Shown: positions 25,153 to 34,487, numbered from the stretch's first letter. The stretch: DNA of 64,000 nucleotides from Rhodococcus sp. 1168 (GCF_002091955.1 NZ_MKKY01000020.1:1-64000); one strand, 5' to 3'. Notes: generated from the letters alone by a model not told the origin. Program-made: numbers and translations.

Positions 25153-26654
25153 CAGAAGATCCCCTTCGGGGTTTTCGGTGCTCGCGAGAGGACATCGTCG
25201 GTGACGGTGAAGGTCAGCTGGTCGAGTCCTCCGGCAGCGAGGTTCGGTGTGTTTTCAGCAGCAGCAAGAAAGCGGTCTTGCTCGGCCGGCTCGATGACTC
25301 CGTCGGCGAGAGTCCGGAACTTGGCGATGTACTGTTCGCGAGCGAACGGCCGCGCTCCCAACGGATGTGCGTCGGCGACAGCGAGTTCGTCGGTGATCAC
25401 AGTGCCGTCCTTCAAAGTGATCTCGGCGCGTGCTCCGAACGCCTTCTCATCGGGGTCGATCGAGTGGTAACGACGCGTCCATTCCGGGTCCTCGGCCGTG
25501 GAGATCTTGTTCCACAGTGCAATCGTGTCAGGTCGTTGCGCACGCTCGGGGGCGTACGAATACTCGTGGTGCCAATCTCCGTCCTCGAGCGCGACAGCGA
25601 AGATGTACATGACCGAGTGATCGAGAGTCTCGCGTGATGCCGTCGGATCGAACTTCTGCGGATCGTTCGATCCCGTGCCGATGACGTAGTGCGTGTGGTG
25701 GCTGGTGTGCAGGACGATCTTCTCGATCTGTTCGAAATCGGAGATCTTCTCGCGCATCCGGCGCGCGAGGTCGATCGGCGCCTGACTCTGGTACTCGGCG
25801 GAATGCTCTTTGGTGTAACTGTCGAGGATCGCGCGCTTGGACTCTCCAAGTCCGGGCAGTGACACATGGTATTCCGCGTCGGGCCCGCCGAGCAGCCAGG
25901 CGATGACGCCATCCTCGCCTTCCCAGATCGGCGACGGTGCACCTTCGCCGCGCAGGGCACGGTCGACTGCTTCGACTGCTACTTTGCCTGCGAGTGCTGG
26001 GGCATAGGCCTTCCAGCTCGAGATCTGCCCCTTGCGTGACTGGCGTGTAGCGGTGGTGGTGTGAAGTGCTTGGCCGATCGCCTGGTAGATGGTCTCGGTG
26101 TCGAGACCCAGGAGCGTTCCGATGCCGGCAGCCGCCGACGGCCCCAGATGGGCCACGTGGTCGATCTTGTGCTCGTGCAACGAGATTGCGCGTACCAGAT
26201 CGATCTGAACTTCATAGCCGGTGGCGAGGCCGCGAATCAGATCGCGCCCGCTACGGCCCGCATGCTGCGCGACAGCGAGGATCGGCGGAATGTTGTCGCC
26301 AGGGTGGGAGTATTCGGCTGCGAGAAAGGTGTCATGGAAGTCGAGTTCACGCACTGCCACGCCGTTGGCCCACGCTGCCCACTCCGGTGAGTACCTCCCG
26401 GCGACACCGAACACCGTCGCACCGGGGCTGTACGGATGCGACATCGCCTGTGCGCGGGCGCTCGTCACCGGGTGTCGCACCAGTGAGGCGGCCGCGACTG
26501 AGGCGTTGTCGATGATGCGGTTCACGATCATCTCGGAGGTGGAGGCGGGGACCTCGACCGCATCGGTAGCTACCTCGGCGATCTTCCATGCGAGGTGATC
26601 GGACTGCGGAAAATCCTCGGCGGATCGATGGGTACGAACGAGATGAGTCTTCAC
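25152..26654 (-). CDS. prpD: 2-methylcitrate dehydratase
   Basis: A 500-aa MmgE/PrpD-family enzyme. Characteristic stretches are [39 protein letters not shown] (about residues 85-125), and [25 protein letters not shown] at 26654 is preferred over the ATG at 26666: GGAGGG lies four bases before the GTG, and the protein then begins [11 protein letters not shown], typical of this group. First gene of the propionate operon; its promoter region carries repeated TTGCRA motifs. Confidence 0.93.
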   Translation of the reverse strand: MKTHLVRTHRSAEDFPQSDHLAWKIAEVATDAVEVPASTSEMIVNRIIDNASVAAASLVRHPVTSARAQAMSHPYSPGATVFGVAGRYSPEWAAWANGVAVRELDFHDTFLAAEYSHPGDNIPPILAVAQHAGRSGRDLIRGLATGYEVQIDLVRAISLHEHKIDHVAHLGPSAAAGIGTLLGLDTETIYQAIGQALHTTTATRQSRKGQISSWKAYAPALAGKVAVEAVDRALRGEGAPSPIWEGEDGVIAWLLGGPDAEYHVSLPGLGESKRAILDSYTKEHSAEYQSQAPIDLARRMREKISDFEQIEKIVLHTSHHTHYVIGTGSNDPQKFDPTASRETLDHSVMYIFAVALEDGDWHHEYSYAPERAQRPDTIALWNKISTAEDPEWTRRYHSIDPDEKAFGARAEITLKDGTVITDELAVADAHPLGARPFAREQYIAKFRTLADGVIEPAEQDRFLAAAENTPNLAAGGLDQLTFTVTDDVLSRAPKTPKGIF

Positions 26655-26726
26655 AAAACCCTCCATACTGGTGGTGACTACGCTTGATTCGCAACCTTAC
26701 GTACACGCTCGGAGCTGCGGAAGGTC

Positions 26727-26779
26727 TTGCAATTGCCTATTTTTGCGAGGCTTTTGTTGCAAATCAGCGAATCTTGCGA
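26727..26779. promoter_or_regulatory. Cluster of PrpR/RamB-like TTGCRA sites
   Basis: Four hexamers, TTGCAA (26727), TTGCGA (26743), TTGCAA (26757) and TTGCGA (26774), all in the same orientation and spaced 16, 14 and 17 bases. They lie in the divergent prpD-prpR region. They resemble the TTTGCAAA-type sites known for mycobacterial PrpR and corynebacterial RamB. The regular spacing suggests cooperative binding on about one or two helical faces. Confidence 0.6.
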
Positions 26780-26825
26780 ATGCGGTCCGAGTACAGTGTG
26801 CTCTCGTCGAGAGGAAGTGATCGAG

Positions 26826-28274
26826 GTGCAGAAAATTTACGCCGGCAGTCGTCTGCGTCGCCTGCGAGAGAGTCGAAATCTGACACAGTTGGCATTGGCG
26901 AAGACGCTCGAACTATCGCCGAGCTATCTCAATCAGCTCGAGAACGATCAGCGTCCGCTCACGGTCCAGGTACTGCTGAAGTTGAACACCATGTTCGAGC
27001 TCGATCCAGCGTTCTTCGCTACCGACACCGATGCTCGACTGGTCGCGAACCTTCACGATGTTCTCACCGAGACCTCCGATCGCGGTGAAGTCTCGATGTC
27101 CGAGGTACACGAACTCGTCTCGCGTATGCCCGATGTCGGCCGAACCCTGGTTGCGCTGCATCGGCGCCTACATGCTGCGACCGACCAGGTGGAGCGATTG
27201 TCAGCGGGACTGGATGGCCGCGGGCCCGACATTGTTTTGGACAGCCGAGCACCGATGCCCTACGAGGAGGTCCGAGACTTCTTCTACGATCGTCGCAACC
27301 ACATCCCCGAACTCGACGTGGCCGCAGAAGAGTTGTTCTTCCGTCGCCGATTGACCATCGGCGCACTGGATCTGCAACTAGCGCAGCTCATTTACGAGGA
27401 TCACGGCATTTCGGTCGCTATCCGCGACGACGACCCTGGCGCTTTGGGACCCAAGCGGGTCTTCGACGAATCAACGCGGACGCTGACACTTGCGCGACGG
27501 TTGACGGCGGGACAGCGTGCGTACCAGATAGCTACACAGTTGGCCTTCGTTTCGCATTCGTCGACGATCGCCGCAGTGGTGGATTCCGATACGGTGATGA
27601 GTACCCAGTCACGCGAATTGGCCCGCGTGGGCCTGGCCAACTACTTCGCCGGCGCACTACTGCTGCCGTACCGACAGTTTCTGGCGGCCGCAGAATCACT
27701 GCGCTACGACATCGAAATGTTGTCGTTGACGTTCGAGGTCGGTTTCGAAACCGTATGCCATCGGCTCTCCACCCTGCAACGGCCGGGCACCAAGGGTGTC
27801 CCCTTCTTCTTCGTCCGCACCGATCGCGCGGGCAACATCTCGAAGCGACAGTCCGCCACCGCATTTCACTTCTCACGTGTGGGCGGCAGCTGTCCGCTGT
27901 GGGTGGTGCACGACGCTTTCGCCGCTTCGGGCCGCATTCTCACCCAGATCGCGACGATGCCCGACGACCGGTCCTACCTCTGGATAGCGCGGACCACCGA
28001 CAGCGGTGGACTCGGATACCGTTCACCACGAAAGAGTTTCGCCATCGGCCTCGGATGCGATGTCGCGTACGCGAACAAGCTCGTCTACGCCGACGGTCTC
28101 CCCCTGGACTCGCCCAGCGCGTCGACCCCGATCGGGCCGGGCTGCAAAGTATGCGAACGTACCTCCTGCGCCCAACGCGCGTTCCCCCAGTTGGGACGGC
28201 CCCTGGTCGTCGACGACAACGTCGACACGGACCTGCCGTACCCGTACATCTCGCAGTCCCCAGGCCGCACCTGA
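26826..28274 (+). CDS. prpR: Propionate catabolism regulator PrpR (XRE/short-chain acyl-CoA-responsive)
   Basis: A 482-aa MccR/RamB-family regulator. The XRE helix-turn-helix is at about residues 5-65 (YAGSRLRRLRESRNLTQLALAKTLELSPSYLNQLE). The acyl-CoA sensor region includes RVGLANYFAGALLLPYRQF and HRLSTLQRPGTKGVPFFFVRTDRAGNISKRQSA. Late cysteines (GLGCD and GCKVCERTSCAQRAFP) match those reported to hold a 4Fe-4S cluster in the M. tuberculosis protein. GTG 26826 is chosen, with GAGGA ten bases upstream; GTG 26817 is possible. It is divergent from prpDBC, which it should activate when propionyl-CoA accumulates. Confidence 0.93.
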   Translation: MQKIYAGSRLRRLRESRNLTQLALAKTLELSPSYLNQLENDQRPLTVQVLLKLNTMFELDPAFFATDTDARLVANLHDVLTETSDRGEVSMSEVHELVSRMPDVGRTLVALHRRLHAATDQVERLSAGLDGRGPDIVLDSRAPMPYEEVRDFFYDRRNHIPELDVAAEELFFRRRLTIGALDLQLAQLIYEDHGISVAIRDDDPGALGPKRVFDESTRTLTLARRLTAGQRAYQIATQLAFVSHSSTIAAVVDSDTVMSTQSRELARVGLANYFAGALLLPYRQFLAAAESLRYDIEMLSLTFEVGFETVCHRLSTLQRPGTKGVPFFFVRTDRAGNISKRQSATAFHFSRVGGSCPLWVVHDAFAASGRILTQIATMPDDRSYLWIARTTDSGGLGYRSPRKSFAIGLGCDVAYANKLVYADGLPLDSPSASTPIGPGCKVCERTSCAQRAFPQLGRPLVVDDNVDTDLPYPYISQSPGRT

Positions 28275-28292
28275 ATCGTCCAGTTGGCCGCC

Positions 28293-29456
28293 CTACTGCG
28301 CGTCGATATGCGACTGGGTTGCGGAGTCCGGTTCAGCGCGTAGGCCGGTTGAACTCGTGCGTGGGATAGTGAATATCGCGGCAATACAACCGATTACGAC
28401 CGCAAAGCATGCGAGCGTGTACCAGAGGTTGCCGATCGGATCGCCGTTGTCGGTGACGCCGTCGACTGCGGAGAAGTAGTCCGGCAACGCGCTCGCCCAC
28501 AGCAACCCCATCACGCCGAGGTAGACGAGGCTGTAGATACGGACCAAGTCGTTCGAATACGCAGGCTCGCGCGCTTGTCCAGCCCGCACTGCGCGCCATT
28601 GGCGAACGAGAAGTGGGATCGCCACGAGCGTCACAGCCACAAGCTCGGCCGCGTAAAGGAAACCGCGGACGGTATCGCTACCCATCCCGAAAACCGTCGC
28701 CGGAAGTGGCAGGACGAACGTGCCGACCGACGCCGCCAATCCGATTACCACTGTGCGCCAAAACAGTTCGAGTCCGGTGAAGCGTCTGCCCTGATCGACG
28801 TGACGGCCGACGAAGAATTGGACACACAACGCCAACGACATCGGCCACAGCGCAGCGAACACCACGACACTCGGTATCGGGACGGAATCGAACATGGGTT
28901 GGTTGATCGGGTTGTCGGTCGACCATTCCCACCACCGCAGCTGCGGGCCCAGCTGATCGAAGATCTCGTAGAAGGCGTGGTGGACGAATCCGACGCACAC
29001 CGCACCGAGAAAAACGCCGTACCTGCGGAACACGCCGAGCATCCGGACGATCTCGAAGGCGAGCGTCGCCATCAGCGGATAAATCGCGACAATGTAGAGC
29101 GGGAGTCGTCCCCACATGAACTCGACGGTGAACAGATTGTGCGCGAACATCGTGTCGACTTGTTCTTCTATCCCGAAAGCGGCTGGGAAGTACAGCGGCG
29201 GTTCGATGATGAACAGGAACGCCGTCGCACCGAACCACAGCACCAAGTTGGTGGGATCCCCATGCCGACGAAGGCGCACGACCGCGTACACGAGCGCGAT
29301 CACCGATCCGAGCACGATCATCAGCTCGAGCACCGGCAGAGTCCAGTTCTCCAACCCGCCCGGACTGCGAAGCTCGAACAGTCCCCCGACTTCTTCGCAT
29401 GAGAAACCCAGCGCAGTCGAGAGCTGATCGAAGGTGGACGTACAGAGGTCTGTCAT
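28293..29456 (-). CDS. Conserved polytopic membrane protein of unknown function
   Basis: A 387-aa protein with about nine hydrophobic helices from residue 35 on. I do not recognise the family. Notable features are an acidic N-terminus with two cysteines (LCTST and FSCEE), buried His residues in FVHHAFYEIFDQLGPQ, and an EPPLYFP motif. The ATG overlaps the stop of the PF10118 gene (ATGA), so the two are translated together. The frame stays open upstream, but that part is Arg-rich shadow sequence. Co-translation with a ferritin-like metalloprotein suggests an anchor or redox partner; that is inference only. It ends 18 bases from the convergent prpR stop. Confidence 0.75.
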   Translation of the reverse strand: MTDLCTSTFDQLSTALGFSCEEVGGLFELRSPGGLENWTLPVLELMIVLGSVIALVYAVVRLRRHGDPTNLVLWFGATAFLFIIEPPLYFPAAFGIEEQVDTMFAHNLFTVEFMWGRLPLYIVAIYPLMATLAFEIVRMLGVFRRYGVFLGAVCVGFVHHAFYEIFDQLGPQLRWWEWSTDNPINQPMFDSVPIPSVVVFAALWPMSLALCVQFFVGRHVDQGRRFTGLELFWRTVVIGLAASVGTFVLPLPATVFGMGSDTVRGFLYAAELVAVTLVAIPLLVRQWRAVRAGQAREPAYSNDLVRIYSLVYLGVMGLLWASALPDYFSAVDGVTDNGDPIGNLWYTLACFAVVIGCIAAIFTIPRTSSTGLRAEPDSATQSHIDAQ

Positions 29457-30397
29457 CGGTCGGACCTCGATCCGATCGACTGATCGGACGGCGCAGCGCT
29501 GTACCAGCGTGTGCAGTCGTAACCCTCGTCGTAACGCTTGAACCATGCGTCGGCAAGCGCCGGGAGCTTCTCGTGTTCGGGCTTGTGCCGGGGCATTTGA
29601 CTCCGGGCGGCTCCCGCGAGGGCAGTGAACTGTTCTTTGAGGGGCAGGCCGTCGAACGCTCGCGGCATCGTCCCCTTGCTCAGGTAGGGAGCGAAGAGGG
29701 TGAGCACTTTCTGCTTGGCGCGGTGGGAAGCGAACATCGACAACGAGTCGACCTGCCGATCCTCGAGCGGAACATGCTGGTTGAACCCCGCGCAGGCAAT
29801 CCGAATCACCTTCATCACGTGGGCGAAAATCGACGGCGCCATCCGCACGCGATAGCCCTCGTTGCCCACGAGGGCATCGAAGATGATGAGCGCGGAACTG
29901 CGGTGCTCGACTTCCTCTACGAAGTGCCATAGGAACAGCGACGCAACACGGTCGTCGCCCGGTGCGAACAAGGTGGCTTCGTTGTCGAGCATCAGTTTGA
30001 ACACCGGGGTGAACGTCGCTTCGAGGTCCGCGGTGTAGGCGAGTCGATAGTTCAACGAGGTCGCCTCGGTAAGTACGTCGTACTCACCGAGTACTGCATC
30101 GAGCGTGTTCTGCAATCCGGGATAGCGCCTGATCAGGGCCTTCACGTGCTGCCGATGAGCGGTCGAGTGATGACCTTCCTGACGCATGAACGCCATGGCC
30201 TCCTCCGCGACCACAGGGTCGGTCATCAACGGCTTGGACTGGATGATCGCTTTCACGATCATCTTTTCGAAACCGATTGCCAGGAACGACACCGCGTTCG
30301 ACATGCTCGACCATGCCGGGTTCTCCGGGTTCCACACGAATGGGACGTCCGCGTCCTCGAACCCGAAATCCATCTTCCGGGGATGAAGGTCGGTCAT
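29453..30397 (-). CDS. PF10118 ferritin-like 'metal-dependent hydrolase' family protein
   Basis: A 314-aa helical protein. Two Glu/His-rich helices, RQEGHHSTAHRQHV (about residues 70-83) and FLWHFVEEVEHRSSA (about 155-169), carry the EX2H/HX3H patterns expected for a dinuclear metal site in PF10118. Despite the Pfam name, members are probably diiron oxygenases or related enzymes. ATG 30397 has GAGAGG upstream; GTG 30406 is less good. It leads an operon with the membrane protein and is divergent from a TetR gene, the likely regulator. Confidence 0.85.
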   Translation of the reverse strand: MTDLHPRKMDFGFEDADVPFVWNPENPAWSSMSNAVSFLAIGFEKMIVKAIIQSKPLMTDPVVAEEAMAFMRQEGHHSTAHRQHVKALIRRYPGLQNTLDAVLGEYDVLTEATSLNYRLAYTADLEATFTPVFKLMLDNEATLFAPGDDRVASLFLWHFVEEVEHRSSALIIFDALVGNEGYRVRMAPSIFAHVMKVIRIACAGFNQHVPLEDRQVDSLSMFASHRAKQKVLTLFAPYLSKGTMPRAFDGLPLKEQFTALAGAARSQMPRHKPEHEKLPALADAWFKRYDEGYDCTRWYSAAPSDQSIGSRSDR

Positions 30398-30426
30398 GTA
30401 CGACACCTCTCTGTTGCTGACATATT

Positions 30427-30462
30427 GCGACGAACATACATCAAGGTGTCGCTACGTATGTT
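30427..30462. promoter_or_regulatory. Putative TetR operator between the PF10118 and TetR genes
   Basis: AACATAC (30433-30439) and GTATGTT (30456-30462) form an inverted repeat with a 16-base spacer, and GCGAC/GTCGC (30427-30431 and 30448-30452) form a second. The arrangement overlaps the expected PF10118 promoter. It is a good candidate site for the neighbouring TetR protein. Confidence 0.45.
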
Positions 30463-30596
30463 GACTTTGAGTAATCCGCTGAATCCGCGTGGGTCCGAGC
30501 AGTGAGGTGCCACAGAGGCGCAGTTATTCGCGATATCCTCGGGATTCCGGCAACGAACGCTGACGACCCGACGGGCGAAACGAGGACACACCAAAA

Positions 30597-31199
30597 GTGG
30601 CACGCAGGCGCGGGTGGGGTGGGGCACCACCTGAGAGCGACGACGACGCTGCGCGGCGGATCGTCGATACTGCCGTCGAACTCATCGGCAGCACGGAGGG
30701 TGAAGTCACCATCGCCGACGTCGCGGAGTCTCTCGGTGTCATCCGGCAAACTGTCTACCGGTACTTCCCCAGCGCCGACGCTCTCTTCCGGGCCGCTGCC
30801 ATAGCGTCCGTCGGTGCCTTCCTCGATCGCCTCACCGAACACGTGCGTGGCATCGACGATCCGGCCGAAGCCGTCGTCGAAGCCGTCATGTTCGCACTCG
30901 GCGACGTCCCCAGAACCCCCCACCTGGCCATCATGCTTTCGGGTGCGCACTCACACACAGAAGGTATCGCCTCGGACGAGGCCATGGCTTTCGGGATGAC
31001 CATGATCAGACGCTTCGACGTCGATTGGGAACACCACGGTTACGACGAGCAGGCCCTCCGCGAACTCGTCGAACATCAACTTCGAACCATGCAGTCGTTC
31101 TTCATCTCCCCGGGAAACCCGCCCCGCAGCGAGGAAGACCTGCGGCGCTACCTACAGCGCTGGCTGGGGCCGGTCGTCTGGCTTGTCGAACCCGCGTAG
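30597..31199 (+). CDS. TetR-family transcriptional regulator
   Basis: A 200-aa regulator. The HTH domain (about residues 18-65) has VTIADVAESLGVIRQTVYRYFPSADALFRAAA, clearly TetR. The C-terminal ligand domain is unassigned. GTG start with no strong ribosome-binding site. Divergent from the PF10118/membrane-protein operon, across an intergenic stretch with a dyad, so it probably represses that operon. The last 48 bases overlap, on the opposite strand, the 3' end of the XRE pseudogene. Confidence 0.9.
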   Translation: MARRRGWGGAPPESDDDAARRIVDTAVELIGSTEGEVTIADVAESLGVIRQTVYRYFPSADALFRAAAIASVGAFLDRLTEHVRGIDDPAEAVVEAVMFALGDVPRTPHLAIMLSGAHSHTEGIASDEAMAFGMTMIRRFDVDWEHHGYDEQALRELVEHQLRTMQSFFISPGNPPRSEEDLRRYLQRWLGPVVWLVEPA

Positions 31200-31925
31200 A
31201 TACTCCGAGGTGACGGGGTCTGCAGGAAAGAACGACTCGATTGCGAGCTCGGACAAGGTGATGTCCAATGCGGTTCCGAAGGTGGCGATGATCGCCAAAA
31301 ACGATAGATCGGCATCTCCGACACGAAGTTTCAGCGGCACGTACACGGCACCTGTGTCGGTGTCCGCGTGATCACTATCCGAGTCACCCCCGGGGTAAGC
31401 GAAAAGCTCGTCGTGCAGTGCGAGCATCTCGGCGTCGGCACGAGCATGGGCACTACGCAGCAGCGCAGCTAGGACCGCGGCGCGCCACTGGCCGAGGTTG
31501 GTGATGTGCGGCGCCATGCCGTCTGGGTGCAGGGTGAGCCGGAGCGCGTTGAGCGGTTGGTCTGCCAGCAGGGCAGGCGAAACGACCTGAGTGAGGACAG
31601 CGACCGCGGCATTCGCGTCGACGATATTCCAGGTTCGGTCCACTGCCACAGCGGGATAGGGCAGGTGCGCTTCGAGAACCTCGCGTACTGCGATACAAGC
31701 CGGCTCCATCTCCGGTGAGGTCAAGTCGTTCTCGGGATAGACCGGCGCGAAGCCCGCGGCGAGCAGCAGCCGATTGCGCTCGCGCAGAGGCACATCCAGG
31801 TGCACACACATCCGCAGCACCATCTCACGGCTGGGTTGGGATCGGCCGGTTTCGACGAAGCTTCAAATGCCGGGTCGACACCCCGGCCTTGCTCGACAGT
31901 TCGAGCTGACTCACTCGTCGAGGAG
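31152..31925 (-). pseudogene. XRE-family (MmyB-like ligand domain) regulator, frameshifted and 5'-truncated
   Basis: The C-terminal 220 residues are intact and typical of MmyB-like regulators (EMEPACIAVREVLEAHLPYPAVAVDRTWNIVDAN; VPLKLRVGDADLSFLAIIATFGTALDITL). The HTH just upstream is in another frame: RVSQLELSSKAGVSTRHL runs into CATTTGAAGCTTC, where one extra A breaks the normal HLSF-VETGRSQPSREMVLRMC continuation. Sequence before RVSQLE (the first HTH helix and start) is missing. An in-frame ATG at 31823 could still yield the ligand domain alone. DNA binding must be lost. Confidence 0.8.
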
Positions 31926-31952
31926 ATCGCCACTGCCGCAGCAGAGCGCCGA

Positions 31953-32141
31953 ATGGTGCTGGAGGTCGTCGTCCTCAACCTGGTCTGGGTTGCCGCGAGC
32001 GTCACCTTCGCCATCGGCGGCTGGGGCGGGCTTACCGGCTGGGGTGTGCTGTTCGTTCTGGTCCAGGCACTGGCCGTGGCGGCACTGACTGCGCTCCAAG
32101 CCGCGGCCCGACGGGAATCGCGAACGCCGGTGATCGCCTGA
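31953..32141 (+). CDS. Possible fragment of a small membrane protein
   Basis: 62 residues from the ATG at 31953 with two convincing hydrophobic helices (VVLNLVWVAASVTFAIGGW and VLFVLVQALAVAALTALQAAARR) and a charged C-terminus. No ribosome-binding site precedes the ATG, and the frame is open upstream. It may be the 3' end of a longer gene cut by the same rearrangement that removed the start of the XRE gene. Not recognised. Confidence 0.4.
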   Translation: MVLEVVVLNLVWVAASVTFAIGGWGGLTGWGVLFVLVQALAVAALTALQAAARRESRTPVIA

Positions 32142-32235
32142 CACCTGGAGCGCAGGTGCCAACGGGAAAACAACTTACGCGACGGCAGGCTTCACCAGGG
32201 GCCTGCCGTCACCCCCCATCCACCAAGACGGTGCG

Positions 32236-32446
32236 TCAGCTCTTGTTCAGCTCCTCGGCGAGCATCACGATGATGCCACTGGGGCCGCGGACGTAGGTGA
32301 GCTTGTAGACGTCCCCGTATCTCGCGACCCCACGCAGCGGGTAACAGCCGTGCCTCGCAGCGATCTCGAGGGCCGCGTCGAGATCGTCGACCGAGAAGGC
32401 GACGCGCACGGACTGCGATACCGACATTCTCGAGTTTGATGGCCAT
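32236..32446 (-). pseudogene. Glyoxalase/VOC-family gene with internal deletion
   Basis: A VOC-type start, MAIKLENVGIAV, at 32446 runs out of frame almost immediately. In another frame the 3' part continues SVRVAFSVDDLDAALEIAARHG, then YGDVYKLTYVRGPSGIIVMLAEEL, a typical VOC C-terminus. Around 90 central residues, including at least one metal ligand region, are missing. Only about 210 of the usual 420-450 bases remain. Confidence 0.75.
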
Positions 32447-32581
32447 GAGCTTCACGGTGCCCATCAGGGGCAGCGTTATCAGGCTCGTGAGCTATGAATC
32501 CGCAGTTCCCGACGGGTCCGTTTCGTACACGCAAGTTCGACGAGCAGCACTATGGCCGACGCTATCGACAAGGGGAAGTAC

Positions 32582-33306
32582 ATGACGGACATGAGGACAA
32601 CGGTTGACACGAACGGCGTCACTCTGGGGATCGAGCAGTTCGGCGACCCTGCGGCGCCGCTGATCTTGATCGTCGGTGGAACGACCATGCTTTCCTGGCC
32701 GGACGAATTGTGTGCGGTGCTCGCGAGCGGCGGACGTCATGTCGTCCGGTACGACTTACGCGATTCGGGAGCGTCGACCACCGCACAGCCTGCTGCACCC
32801 TCGTACACGCTGCGAGATTTGGCGGCCGACGCCGCTGCGCTCGCCCACGAACTCGATTCTCGTCCGGCCCACCTGGCAGGTATCGGAGTGGGTGGCATGG
32901 TCGCCCAGGTTGCCGCACTCGACCATCCGTCCGCGTTTCAAGCGCTCACCCTCGTCGGAACCAGACCCGTTGCCCCAGGCCCGGTCGATGAAGATCTGCC
33001 CGATCATGACGCGGCGACCATGAAAGAACTCTTCAGCCACCCGATGCCTGATTGGACCGACCGCTCTGCCGTGGGAGAGTTTGCAGCCGCAGGCGCCGAC
33101 CTTCTCCGCGATGACCCCGCCGCTGCTCGCGCAACTGCCGAACATATCTGGGATCGCACGCCAGGTACCGACGCTGCGGTGCAGATGGCCAATCAGATGG
33201 GAATCGTGTTTGCGCACTTGAAGTGCACGCCTCGTTGGCGGGAACGCCTACCCGCGATTGCGATACCCACTCTGGTGGTCCACGGCAAGCGCGATCCCAT
33301 TTTCCA
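32582..33306 (+). pseudogene. Alpha/beta hydrolase, 3'-truncated and lacking the nucleophile
   Basis: From ATG 32582 (AAGGGGAAG upstream) the protein follows the aclacinomycin-methylesterase-like hydrolase pattern: LGIEQFGDPAAPLILIVGGTTMLSWPDE, VVRYDLRDSGAST, and TLVVHGKRDPIF, the acid loop. The nucleophile elbow reads GIGVGGM, with Val in place of the catalytic Ser. After KRDPIF the frame changes to unrelated Arg/Cys-rich sequence. The His-containing C-terminus, about 50 residues, is gone. Two independent defects make it non-functional as a hydrolase. Confidence 0.72.
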
Positions 33307-33565
33307 ACGAAGTAGCGTCACCCGACTCGTACACATCCATGTCGCGGTCACTCGCGTTGCTGAACGCCACCATCGTGTATCGCGAGCCTGTTGGTGCAGC
33401 ACTGCTCCCCGGGGCTGCGACCTACGATGCTGCGACAACAAGTGGCGCCGTCGACAGTTCGGAGAAACAGGTTCGTTTGGACGCAGTCACCGCAAAAGTA
33501 TCTACGAAACCGGCGGACCGTGGGCAACTTTGGCCAACCCCGGCGATGGGTCGGTACGAACGCAC
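33307..33565. other. Intergenic scar without a recognisable gene
   Basis: About 260 bases between the broken hydrolase and the HMG-CoA-lyase-like gene. On the minus strand an ATG at about 33372 begins a natural-looking but short peptide (MVAFSNASDRDMDVYESGD) that runs into hydrolase DNA. It may be the start of another truncated gene. Nothing else is seen. Confidence 0.3.
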
Positions 33566-34462
33566 TCACGCAGAGGGGAACCGACCCGCACGGCCGAGTA
33601 GAGCGGGCACGTCTTTGTCCAAAGCACCGCCAAGCCAGTTGGCGGCGTCGATCAGCACTCGTCCGTCCACACCGGTGTGAACTCCGGAGCGATCGAGCGC
33701 GTAGATCAGATCCTCGGATGCAATGTTGCCTGTCGCAGCAGGCGCGAACGGACATCCACCGAACCCACCGATGCTCGCGTCCAATGCACGTGCACCAGTA
33801 TCGAGCGCAGTCAATGCGTTGGCATAACCGGTGTTTCGCGTGTTGTGGAAATGCCAACGCTGGGGAACGCCGGGAGCATTCGCAGTCGCGATCTCTGCCA
33901 ATCGGCGAACCTGAGCCGGAACCCCGACTCCGATTGTGTCAGCCAAAGCGATCTCCGCGGGATCGGCCTCGGCGATCTGCGCGACGATAGTGCCCACAAA
34001 GCCAGGATCGACCTCACCGCTGAACGGGCACCCGAAGGAAGCAGCGATGGTCACCGTGCCGGGGACACCCGCCTTTCGAGCCTCACGAATTACCTCTCGT
34101 GCAGTCTTCACAGCATCCTCCACCGAACATCCCTGGTTGCGCTGACTGAACTCCTCGGATGCCACGACCACGACGTTGACCTCGTCGACGCTCGCTGCCA
34201 GCGCTCGGTCGAGACCGCGACGGTTCAAGACCAGCCCGATGTAAGAGACACCGTCCGGACGAGGAACACCGGCCATCACCTCCTCCGCACCGGCCATCTG
34301 CGGCACACGCTTCGGGTTGACGAAACTCACGGCCTCGATTCGGCGGACACCCGCGGTCACGCTCCGACCGATCAGCTCGATCTTCTCGTCCACCGACAAC
34401 AGGGCCTGCTCGTTCTGCAACCCATCACGAGGACCTACTTCCACAAGTTCTACCGCACTCAT
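33566..34462 (-). CDS. Hydroxymethylglutaryl-CoA lyase-type enzyme
   Basis: A 298-aa DRE-TIM metallolyase. ELVEVGPRDGLQNEQ (catalytic Arg-Asp), EAVSFVNPKRVPQMAGAEEV, ADTIGVG, HFHNTRNTGYAN (metal His pair) and the flexible-loop cysteine GGFGGCPFAPAATGN are all present. Members cleave HMG-CoA or related 3-hydroxy-3-alkyl acyl-CoAs to acetyl-CoA and a keto product. ATG 34462 is preferred, with GGAGAGG nine bases upstream. It diverges from the GntR-CaiB-HyuAB operon and probably acts on a CoA ester made by the CaiB enzyme. Confidence 0.9.
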   Translation of the reverse strand: MSAVELVEVGPRDGLQNEQALLSVDEKIELIGRSVTAGVRRIEAVSFVNPKRVPQMAGAEEVMAGVPRPDGVSYIGLVLNRRGLDRALAASVDEVNVVVVASEEFSQRNQGCSVEDAVKTAREVIREARKAGVPGTVTIAASFGCPFSGEVDPGFVGTIVAQIAEADPAEIALADTIGVGVPAQVRRLAEIATANAPGVPQRWHFHNTRNTGYANALTALDTGARALDASIGGFGGCPFAPAATGNIASEDLIYALDRSGVHTGVDGRVLIDAANWLGGALDKDVPALLGRAGRFPSA

Positions 34463-34487
34463 ACAGGCCATCCTCTCCCCTGAACCA

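Noticed and set aside
29457-29930. Upstream extension of the membrane-protein frame
   Set aside because: Overlaps the PF10118 gene in another frame and is Arg-rich; the ATGA overlap at 29456 gives the natural start.
33307-33601. C-terminal tail of the hydrolase frame as a real novel domain
   Set aside because: The tail is Arg/Cys/His-rich, without helix or strand pattern, and overlaps the HMG-CoA-lyase gene end; it is out-of-frame read-through after a truncation.
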